From NCBI GenBank assembly GCA_023630585.1, contig CM042539.1:21598255-21662254 (forward strand): a stretch of 64,000 nt of DNA, written 5' to 3'. This stretch comes from Cranoglanis bouderius. Its lineage: Eukaryota > Chordata > Actinopteri > Siluriformes > Cranoglanididae. The notes below the pieces were generated by a model. The model searched no databases, had not been told where the DNA came from, and was given only the letters and a program-made list of their open reading frames with translations. Positions 45,317-53,023 of the stretch are shown piece by piece. A program made the position numbers and the translations under genes. Each line of letters opens with the position of its first letter. The stretch's first letter is position 1.

Positions 45317-47756
45317 CTTGTCTCCTCCCCTTAGAGCGACCGAACTAATTTCATTAATTTCTTCTTCAAAATCATCAACTTGTATACTCGATCCCCTACC
45401 TACATGTTTCTTCAAACAGATTACTCCAGAAATAATCAAACCCCTTCTAAAAATAATCAACTCTTCCCTTAGCACTGGCTATGTACCTAAATCATTTAAA
45501 TTAGCAGTTATCAAACCCCTGATTAAAAAACCTGACCTTGACCCCTGTCAATTGTCCAGCTATAGGCCAATATCAAATCTCCCCTTTATCTCCAAGATCT
45601 TAGAAAAGGTTGTAGCAAAGCAGTTATGCTCGTACCTTAATAGGAATAACATTCATGAAATATATCAGTCAGGATTTAGGCCACATCATAGCGCAGAGAC
45701 AGCACTGGTTAAAGTGGTAAATGACCTACTGATGGCCTCTGATCAGGGTTGTGCCTCCACGCTTGTCTTGCTTGACCTTAGTCCAGCTTTTGATACAATT
45801 GATCATACTATTCTCCTTGGTAGACTAGAAAACGTTGTTGGCATTAAGGGAGCGGCCCTCTCCTGGCTCAGGTCTTATTTGACTGATCGTTATCAGTTCG
45901 TAGATGTAAATGGTGAATTCTCTGTGCATACTGAGGTAAAGTTTGGTGTTCCACAAGGTTCTGTTTTAGGCCCACTGCTCTTTTCTTTATATATGCTACC
46001 TCTGGGTCAAATTATTCGTAAACATGGAATTAGCTTCCACTGTTATGCTTATGACACACAGTTGTTTGTTTCAGCGAAGCCAGATGACAGACACCAGTTT
46101 AATAAAGTCGAGGAATGTGTAAATAACATTAGAGAGTGGATGCTCATAAACTTCCTCTTACTAAATTCTGACAAGACAGAAGTACTTATACTAGGACCAC
46201 ATGCAGCTAGAAGTAAGTTTTCTAATTACATAGTAACTCTGGATGGCCTTTCTGTTTCATCATATGCAGCAGTAAAAGACCTTGGTGTGATTATTGACTC
46301 CAGTCTTTCCTTTGACGCCCACATAGGTAATATTACTAGGATAGCCTTCTTTCACCTCAGAAATATTGGTAAGATAAGAAATATATTGTCACTACATGAT
46401 GCAGAAAAAATTAGTCCATGCTTTTCTCACCTCTAGGTTGGATTATTGTAATGCCTTACTGTCTGGATGTTCCAGTAGGAGCAGAAACAAACTCCAGTTA
46501 GTCCATAATGCAGCTGCAAGAGTCCTTACTAGAACTAGAAGATATGACCACATCACCCCTATCTTATCCACACTGCATTGGCTCCCAGTGAAATTTCGCA
46601 TTGATTATGAAATACTACTATTGACTTATAAAGCGCTAAATGGCTTCGCGCCACAGTACCTAAGTGAACTTTTGGTCTTTTATGATCCGCCATGCCTACT
46701 TCGATCAAAAGGTGCAGGCTATTTGTCGGTACCTCGAATAGTGAAGGCTACAGCAGGGGGAAGAGCTTTCTCTTACAAAGCCCCCAGTTATGGAACGGCC
46801 TTCCAATTAGTTTTCGGGACTCAGACACAGTCTCAGTGTTTAAGTCCAGGCTGAAAACATATTTGTTTAATCAAGCCTTTCGTGAATAGTTTTTTTCCTT
46901 AGGTAAAGGAGCAGATCTAGATGTCTCACGGGCATAGTGTGTTGTGGTGAACTGGGATGTCTGGATGCTGTCACCCCCCCCACCTTCAGGCATCCACCAA
47001 GGTTTGTTGGTGGTGGGGTGGCTGGCCGCCTTGTCCCAGGGAGCCCTCATGTCTGTGTTACCCTCTGGCTCTCCCTTTTAGTTATCCTGTGATAAGCTAG
47101 TCTTGCCAGAGTACCTGCTTTCACTTATGCAAAGTACATTGTCCTTAACCATTTTGGGACAATAAGCATACCTAATGATCTCTCTCTCACTCTCTCTCCC
47201 TCACCCTCTCCCCTTCTGTCGAGCTTCACTTGATACTCCTGAGATGCCAATGATCCCGACCCCTTCTGCTCTCTGGACCTGCCCAATCCATCCTGATGCC
47301 CTACTTCTGGTTGGAGATCTCATCAATTGAAGTCACATGCTGCTGCTGAGGATGGCCCCACATGGTGCAGCCTAAAGATCATTGAGATTACAGTGGTGAA
47401 GTTCAACAAAACAAACTTCATATAAAAACTGTAATGAATTTTTCATGGTCTCACGCCTGCTATCTGACCGTGTTGTACTGGGACATTTACAGAAGAGATT
47501 TATTTATTTATAATTGCACTATCCAGTGTTACCCAGATGAGGATGGGTTCCCTTTTGAGTCTGGTTCCTCTCAAGGTTTCTTCCTTATATCATCTCTGAG
47601 AGTTTTTCCTTGCCACTGTCGCCGTTGGCTTGCTCATTGGGGATAAATTCATAAATTTAAAACCTATGTCCTGAATTTATATACTTCTGTAAAGCTGCTT
47701 TGGGACAATGTCCATTGTTAAAAGTGCTATACAAATAAACTGAACTTGAACTTGAA
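45317..47756 (+). mobile_element. L2/CR1-type LINE, 5' truncated
   Basis: The insertion interrupts the 5' LTR and is flanked by CTGTGT at 45311-45316 and 47757-47762, a 6-bp target duplication. The 3' end is a short tandem tail (TGAACTTGAACTTGAACT) after a polyadenylation-like AATAAA, typical of L2-class LINEs. The endonuclease domain and 5' part are absent. The LINE arrived after the LTR element was already in place. Confidence 0.92.
45333..46889 (+). pseudogene. L2/CR1-type LINE reverse transcriptase pseudogene
   Basis: The frame covers the RT fingers and palm: KLAVIKPLIKKPDLDP, YRPISNLPFISKILEKVVAK, QSGFRPHHSAETALVKV, LDLSPAFDTIDHTILLGRLE with one catalytic Asp, and FGVPQGSVLGPLLFSLY. The second motif reads CYAYDTQLF: the codon at 46050-46052 is TAT, so the first Asp of the usual A-D-D pair is Tyr. 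A frameshift near 46430 moves the thumb region (SRLDYCNALLSG, LHWLPVKFRIDYEILLLTYK) to another phase. A second near 46785 moves the terminal block (LWNGLPISFRDSDTVS, LKTYLFNQAF). Not functional. Confidence 0.93.
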
Positions 47757-48145
47757 CTGTGTTATCATTGGTTGGGTCTTAATATGTCTCAGGTGTCTTG
47801 TGTTAACCTCTCGTTGTGTTCATGTATTTAAACCCCCGTGTTTCCTAGTACCAGTGAGAAGTATTAGTTTAGCTACCTTGTGTTCTGTCTATTGCCAAGT
47901 CGTTTGACTTTGTTACATGTTTCCTGGTTTCGATCCTGTTTCTGTCTCGTGTCATAGATTCTTGCCTAGCCTCGTTCATGCTGTTTGCCGATTGCCCGAC
48001 CCACACCTGTTATTTGACTATGCCATTGTCTCACGATTTGGATTACTGCTATTCATATTATTTTGACTGTTCCGATACTTTTGGATTTTCTAATAAAGTG
48101 ACTTTAACCTGCACTTGCATCTGCCTACCGCCGTGTTACCTAACA

Positions 48146-48157
48146 GAATACTTCGCC
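48146..48157 (+). promoter_or_regulatory. Candidate self-priming site
   Basis: The 12 bases after the 5' LTR, GAATACTTCGCC, do not resemble the 3' end of a common primer tRNA. AATACTTC is the exact complement of GAAGTATT at 47858-47865, which lies about 33 bp after the TATA-like start, where transcription should begin. Tf1 and sushi elements prime on the 5' end of their own RNA in this way. The match is short and this call is inference. Confidence 0.4.
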
Positions 48158-48653
48158 ACACCATGGATACAGCAGGGAATAGAGGAGACGTCGCACCGGA
48201 GCCTATGTACCCGCGTTCGATTCCATTCTGTTTCCACAATGGACTTTTATATATCCCCCCGACGTCTATGATGGATTTTCGGTTTACCCCCAATGTTTTT
48301 TGTTACAGGCCCAACTTTATTTTCTCAGCCTAGAAGACCCCAAACCCGACGAGAAGCAGTGGTTGGGGTTCCTCTTGTCATGTCTCGTAGGCTCAGCTCA
48401 CCAGTGGGCGGAGTTTCACCTTGCCACAGATTCAAGTAAGCTATGTACAGTGTCAAGTTTTGTGGAACTATTAGTAAAAGTGTTCGGGAGTCCTGATTTC
48501 GCTCCCGACCTTAAAAATTTCTTGGGGAGGGACTGCCTGTCTGATGGACTCAGCCTGCCGTTCACCACACACTACGAGAGGGAGCTGGCCGACATGGCGG
48601 CCTACACCTTTCAGCCTCAGCCCCAGGTCGACAAGGCACCAGTGACCCAGGCA

Positions 48654-48785
48654 TGCACGATCAAGGGCTGCAGCAGACAGGCCAAACTACGGTGTCCCAC
48701 ATGTGTGGAACGAGGGATACAAGGCTCATACTTCTTCTCTCAGGAGTGTTTAAAGGGCAGCTGGCGTACCCACAAATGGCTCCAC
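48654..48785 (+). other. METAP1-like C6H2 zinc-finger domain
   Basis: Forty-four codons in phase with the capsid segment: CTIKGCS, AKLRCPTCVERGIQGSYF, SQECLKGSWRTHKWLHK. By eye about two thirds of the residues agree with vertebrate METAP1, far above chance. One ligand is replaced: Phe codon TTC at 48735-48737 where METAP1 has Cys. No intron interrupts it, so it may come from spliced mRNA. Confidence 0.85.
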
Positions 48786-48803
48786 AAGAGAGCACCTGCA
48801 GAG

Positions 48804-49194
48804 CTCCAGCCGGAGACCCAGCAGATGGTCTCACCTGCAGAGCTCCAACAGGAGGTCAACCTGGCGACCTCCAACCCAGAGCTCCAGCTGGAGACCCAGC
48901 AGATGGTCTCACCTGTGGAGCTCCAACAGAAGGTCAACCTGGTGACCTCCAACCCAGAGCTCCAGCCGGAGACCCAGCAGATGGTCTCCCCTGCGGAGCT
49001 CCAACCGGAGGTCAACCTGGCGACCTCCAACCCAGATTTCTGGCCTGAGACCCAGCAGATGGTCTCACCTGTGGAGCTCCAACCAGAGGTCAACCTAGCG
49101 ACCTCCAACCCAGAGCTCCAGCCGGAGACCCAGCAGATGGCCTCCCCAGCAGAGCTCAAGCCAGAGGTCAACGTGGCGACCTCCGCTCCAGCTA
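48804..49194 (+). repeat. 78-bp tandem repeat, five units, coding phase
   Basis: Units of 26 codons, LQPETQQMVSPAELQ then QEVNLATSNPE with small variations. The period is a multiple of three, so the frame is preserved. On the minus strand it also keeps long open frames, which are artefacts. Confidence 0.92.
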
Positions 49195-49560
49195 TGTTCC
49201 TGACAGAGGTCCATGGGGCGACCTCCTCTCCAGCCATGTTCCTGAAAGAGGTCCACAGGGCGACCTCCTCTCCAGAACTCAAGTTGGAGGTCAACCAGTC
49301 GACCTCCTCTCAAGCCATGTTCCTGCCAGAGGTCACCGAGGCGACCTCCTCTCCAGAGCACCAGTTGGAGGTCAACCAGTCGACCTCCTCTCAAGCCATG
49401 TTCCTGCTGGAGGTCAACAAGGCGACCTCCTCTCCAGAGCACCAGTTGGAGGTCAACCAAATGACCTCCTCTCAAGCCATGCTCCTGCCGGAGGTCAACA
49501 AGGTGACCTCCTCTCCAGAGCTCCAGTCGGAGGTCGACGAGGCGACCTCCTCTCGGACGT
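49195..49560 (+). repeat. Second coding tandem repeat (AMFLPEV/ATSSPE type)
   Basis: Alternating units with cores AMFLPEVNKATSSPE and LEVNQSTSSQ, each around 13-15 codons, appear related to the last part of the 78-bp unit. They extend to about 49560, where the frame becomes Arg/Ser-rich and stops at 49652. Confidence 0.85.
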
Positions 49561-49639
49561 CGATGAGGCGACCTCATCTCCAGCGCTCCAGTCGGAGGGC
49601 AACCAGTCGACCTCCTCTCCAGAGCCAAAGCCAAGTTCC

Positions 49640-50130
49640 TGCCAGAGTCTGACCAGGCGGCCTCCAAGGCCAAGCTCCTGCCCGGGGCCGACCAGGCGGC
49701 CTCCAAGGCCAAGTTCATGCCAGAGGCCAACCAGGCAGGCTTCAAGGCCAAGTTCATGCCCAAGTCCATGCCCGAGGCCAACCAGGCGGCCTCCAAGGCC
49801 CAAGTTCCTGCCAGAGGCTGACCAGACGGTCTCCAAAGCCAAGTTCCTGCCAGAGGCTGACCAGGCAGCCTCCAAGGCCAAGTTCATGCCAGAGGCCGAC
49901 CAGACGGCCTTCAAAGCCAAGTTCCTTCCCAAGGCCAACCAGGCGGCCTCCAAGGCCAAGTTCACGCCAGAGGCCGACCAGACGGCCTTCAAAGCCAAGT
50001 TCCTGCCAGAGGCCGACCAGACGGCCTCCAAAGCCAAGTTCCTGCCAGAGGCCGACCAGACGGCCCACCACGCTCCGCTCACGCCTGAGGCCGACAAGAC
50101 GGCCCACCACTCTCCGCTCATGCCTGAGGC
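49640..50130 (+). repeat. 39-bp tandem repeat
   Basis: Units coding for AKFLPEADQTASK (13 codons), about ten to twelve copies with variants, read in two phases because of small indels (for example near 49800). The last units change to HHAPLTPEADKTA before the unique 3' end (LGGRGYNLVQRPRTTRGIKD). It is not in phase with the 48300-49652 frame as it stands. Confidence 0.9.
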
Positions 50131-50306
50131 TGATGAGACAGCTCACCACACTCGGTTCAAGCCAGAGGCTGATGATGCAGCCTTCCAAGCGTTGTTCCTG
50201 CCTCATTACCATAGACAATGCTTGCCTCGGGACCTGGGGGGCAGAGGTTACAATCTTGTCCAGAGGCCCAGGACCACCAGAGGGATTAAGGATTTTGGCG
50301 CCTTTG

Positions 50307-50322
50307 GAGGGGGGGGGGCTTC
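50307..50322 (+). promoter_or_regulatory. Polypurine tract before the 3' LTR
   Basis: GGAGGGGGGGGGGCTTC runs up to the first base of the 3' LTR at 50323. It sits where the plus-strand primer of an LTR element should lie, although the last four bases are not purines. Confidence 0.65.
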
Positions 50323-50818
50323 TGTTACGATTCGCCAAAGCGTGCAAGCAGCGCACTTCCGCAATCAGTGACTTTCACTTTGTTTACTTTGCCACATGTG
50401 TTTTGTTTTGGTTCATGTCTCGTCTCCACCCCTGTGTTATCATTGGTTGTGTCTTAAGGTGTCTCAGGTGTCTTGTGTTAACCTCTTGTTGTGTTCATGT
50501 ATTTAAACCCGTGTTTCCTAGTACCAGTGAGAAGTATTAGTTCAGCTACCTTGTGTTCTGTCTACTGCCAAACCGTTTGACTTTGTTATGTGTTTCCTGG
50601 TTTCGATCCTATTTCTGTCTTGTGACATAGATTCTTGCCTAGCCTCATTCATGCTGTTTGCCGATCGCCCGTCCCACGCCTGTTATTTGACTACGCCATT
50701 GTTTCACAATTAGGATTACTGCTATTCATATTATTTTGACTGTTCTGATACTTTTGGATTTTCTAATAAAGTGACTTTAATCTGCACTTGCATCCGCCTA
50801 CTGCTGTGTTACCTAACA
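50323..50818 (+). repeat. 3' LTR
   Basis: 496 bp, TGTTACG to CTAACA. TATA-like TATTTAAA is at 50500-50507, GAAGTATT at 50531-50538 and AATAAA at 50765-50770. It matches the two halves of the 5' LTR with scattered substitutions, so insertion is not very recent. Confidence 0.94.
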
Positions 50819-51015
50819 GTAGGAGAGATGACTCCGTGTGTGTTTACAAAGAAATGGCAATCATGTAGAGGATGTTTTGTAAATAAAGGTAATTTTTGCC
50901 TAAAAAAAACCTGCTTATTGCCCATGTGTATGGAGACTTTTGGGACACACTGTATTTAAGTACACATGAAATGAACACCAAGTTATGTGAACTTTAATAT
51001 TTAAGCACACAGGTT

Positions 51016-51086
51016 TCCTGGTGGACTAGTGGCTAACATGCAGTTCTCTTACTATTGTGACCTGAGTTCAATTCCTTTTCAGTAAA
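51016..51086 (+). repeat. tRNA-derived repeat, second copy
   Basis: TCCTGGTGGACTAGTGG and CTGAGTTCAATTCC match the A and B arms of the 44735-44806 copy, with further decay. Both copies flank the LTR element at about 400 bp and 190 bp, but nothing shows they were once adjacent. Confidence 0.55.
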
Positions 51087-51103
51087 CTATAAAATACACT
51101 ATA

Positions 51104-52702
51104 CAGTGAGGGGAAAAAAAGTATTTGATCCCCTGCTGATTTTGGACGTTTGCCCACTGACAAAAAAATGATCAGTCTATACTTTTAATTAATTTTAATT
51201 GTATTTAATTCTAACAGTGAGAGATAGAATAACAACAAAAAAAATCCATAAAATACATTTCAAAAAAGTTATAAATTGATTTGCATTTTAATGAGTGAAA
51301 TAAGTATTCGACCGCTTCGACAAAGTACTTGGTGGCAAAACCCTTGTTGGCAATCACAGAGGTCAGACGTTTCTTGCAGTTGGCCACCAGGTTTCGCACA
51401 TCTCAGGAGGGATTTTGTCGCACACCTCTTTGCAGATCCTCTCCAAGTCATTAAGGTCTCAAGGCTGACATTTGGCAACTTGAACCTTCAGCTCCCTCCA
51501 CAGATTTTCTATGGGATTAAGACTGGCTAGGCCACTCCAGGACCTTAATGTGCTTCTTCTTGAGCCACTCCTTTGTTGCCTTGGCTGTGTGTTTTGGGTC
51601 ATTGTCATGCTGGAATACCCATCCACGACCCATTTTCAATGCCCTGGCTGAAGGAAGGAGGTTCTCACCCAACATTTGACGGTACATGGCCCCGTCCATC
51701 GTCCCTTTGATGCGGTGCAGTTGTCCTGTCCCCTTAGCAGAAAAACACCCCCAAAGCATAATGTTCCCACCTCCATGTTTGAAGGTGGGGATGGTGTTCT
51801 TGGGGCCATAGGCAGCATTCCTCCTCCTCCAAACACAGCGAGTTGAGTTGATGCCAAAGAGCTCGATTTTGGTCTTATCTGAACACTTTCAACCAGTTCT
51901 CCTCTGAATCATTCAGTCAAACTTCAGACAGGCCTGTACATGTGCTTTCTTGAGCACGGGGACCTTGCGGGCACTGCAGGATTTCAGTCCTTCACGGCAT
52001 AGTGTGTTACCAATTGTTTTCTTGGTGACTATGGTCCCAGCTGCCTTGAGATCATTAACAAGATCCTCCCGTGTAGTTCTGGGCTGATTCCTCACCGTTC
52101 TCATGATCATTGAAACTCCATGAGGTGAGATCTTGCATGGAGCCCCAGACTGAGGGAGACTGACAGTTATTTTGTGTTTCTTCCATTTGAGAATAATCAC
52201 ACCAACTGTTGTCACCTTCTCACCAAGCTGCTTGGCGATGGTCTTGTAGCCCATTCCAGCCTTGTGTAGGTCTACAATCTTGTCCCTGACATCCTTGGAT
52301 AGCTCTTTGGTCTTGGCCATGGTGGACAGTTTGGAATCTGATCGATTGATTGCTTCTGTGGACAAGTGTATTTTATACAGGTAACAAGCTGAGATTAGGA
52401 GCACTCCCTTTAAGAGAGAGCTCCATATCTCAGCTCGTTACCTGTGTAAAAGACACCTGGGAGCCAGAAATCTTGCTGACTGATAGGGAATCAAATATTT
52501 ATTTCACTCATTAAAATGCAAATCAATTTATAACTTTTTTGAAATGCATTTTTCTGGATTTTTAAAATTTTTTTTGTTATTCTGTCTCTCACTGTTATAC
52601 AAAAAAAATACACCTTCCACTAAAATTATAGACCGATCATTTCTTTGTCAGTGGGCAAAAGTACAAAATCAGCAGGGGATCAAATACTTTTTTCCCTCAC
52701 TG
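51104..52702 (-). mobile_element. Tc1-like transposon, full length (copy 1 family)
   Basis: CAGTGAGGGGAAAAAAAGTA at the left and its inverse at the right, with TA at 51102-51103 and 52703-52704, and about 200 bp of inverted repeat. At 1599 bp it is the full-length version of the 668-2050 element. It sits next to a tandem array at 52705. Confidence 0.94.
51300..52320 (-). pseudogene. Tc1-like transposase pseudogene
   Basis: Starts at the ATG whose complement ends at 52320 (MAKTKELSKDVRDKIVDLHK). The helix-turn-helix and linker are open to about 51913 (APCKISPHGVSMIMRTVRNQ, PRTTREDLVNDLKAAG). A deletion then shifts frame and the first Asp region is damaged (the sequence reads 'KIELFGINSTRC' in pieces). 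VKHGGGNIMLWGCFS-type and FQHDNDPKHTAKATKEW with the second Asp follow (51517-51759). The Glu block is disrupted near 51510 (LNPIENLW in another phase). At least four lesions. Confidence 0.9.
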
Positions 52703-52704
52703 TA

Positions 52705-52822
52705 TGAATGTTAAGTGAACTTAATTATTTAAGTACACTATATGAACTCCAAGTTAAGTGGATTTAAAAATTTAAGTGCAGTCTACATGAGTACCAAGTT
52801 AAGTGAATTTAAATATACAAGT
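52705..52822. repeat. ~46-bp degenerate tandem repeat
   Basis: Three units with cores GTTAAGTGAACTTAATTATT, AAGTTAAGTGGATTTAAAAA and AAGTTAAGTGAATTTAAATA. A similar unit occurs at 50960-51008, on the other side of the Tc1 at 51104-52702, so the Tc1 and the tRNA-like repeat seem to have landed in one array. Confidence 0.65.
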
Positions 52823-53023
52823 ATTGGGAGACCCCATTACTCAATTAAACTGTGGGAACGAGTTTACTCAATCGAGTACAGTCAACTTGTTAGTGTTTTC
52901 AGTGTTGTGCCAGAATCGAATATGCAGATGGGTGATCTGCTGTGGCAATCCCGAATGGGAGCAGCCGAAACAGGGAGGAGGTGTTTTAAAGCACAATGCC
53001 CATATCAATACTGAGTACATATA

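Larger units (their letters stand above)
45187..48145 (+). repeat. 5' LTR, interrupted by a LINE
   Basis: 45187-45316 and 47757-48145 together match the 496-bp 3' LTR in order. A TATA-like TATTTAAA is at 47825-47832 and an AATAAA at 48092-48097, giving a U3-R-U5 layout with predicted transcript start near 47853-47858. The 8-base sequence GAAGTATT at 47858-47865 matters for the priming hypothesis given in the findings. Confidence 0.93.
48163..49652 (+). pseudogene. Gag capsid-METAP1-type C6H2 zinc finger fusion
   Basis: The ATG at 48163 (MDTAGNRGDVAPEPM) opens one phase. After the C6 run at 48255-48260 the homologous reading continues one phase over (DVYDGFSVYPQCFLLQAQL), so a single-base indel there breaks the start from the body. 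From 48300 the frame is open for 450 codons. Residues 1-105 are capsid-like (YFLSLEDPKPDEKQWLGFLL, FVELLVKVFGSPD). Residues 119-162 match the METAP1 N-terminal zinc finger: Cys 119, 124, 132, 135, 150 and His 158, 162. The sixth Cys is Phe 146 (GSYFFSQEC). A 26-residue repeat (LQPETQQMVSPAELQ...) follows. METAP1's finger helps ribosome association; here its role is unknown. Confidence 0.85.
45182..50823 (+). mobile_element. Non-autonomous LTR retrotransposon with captured zinc finger
   Basis: The two LTRs (45187-48145, enlarged by a LINE insertion, and 50323-50818, 496 bp) start TGTTACGATT and end CTAACA. GTAGG lies on both sides (45182-45186 and 50819-50823), a 5-bp target duplication typical of Ty3/gypsy elements. 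A purine tract precedes the 3' LTR. Without the LINE the element is about 3.2 kb with a 2177-bp internal region. That region holds one gag-like gene and repeat arrays; no protease, RT, RNase H or integrase is visible. The capsid segment looks sushi/Tf1-like, so it probably used a related autonomous element's enzymes. Confidence 0.93.

Noticed and set aside
48804..50130. CRISPR array
   Set aside because: The repeats are contiguous with no unique spacers, keep a coding phase, and the DNA is vertebrate.
48740..50356. Four long minus-strand open frames (184-233 codons) across the LTR element
   Set aside because: They are created by tandem repeats with periods that are multiples of three and lie opposite the gag-like gene. 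Their Gly/Leu/Val/Trp-rich repeats match no family.
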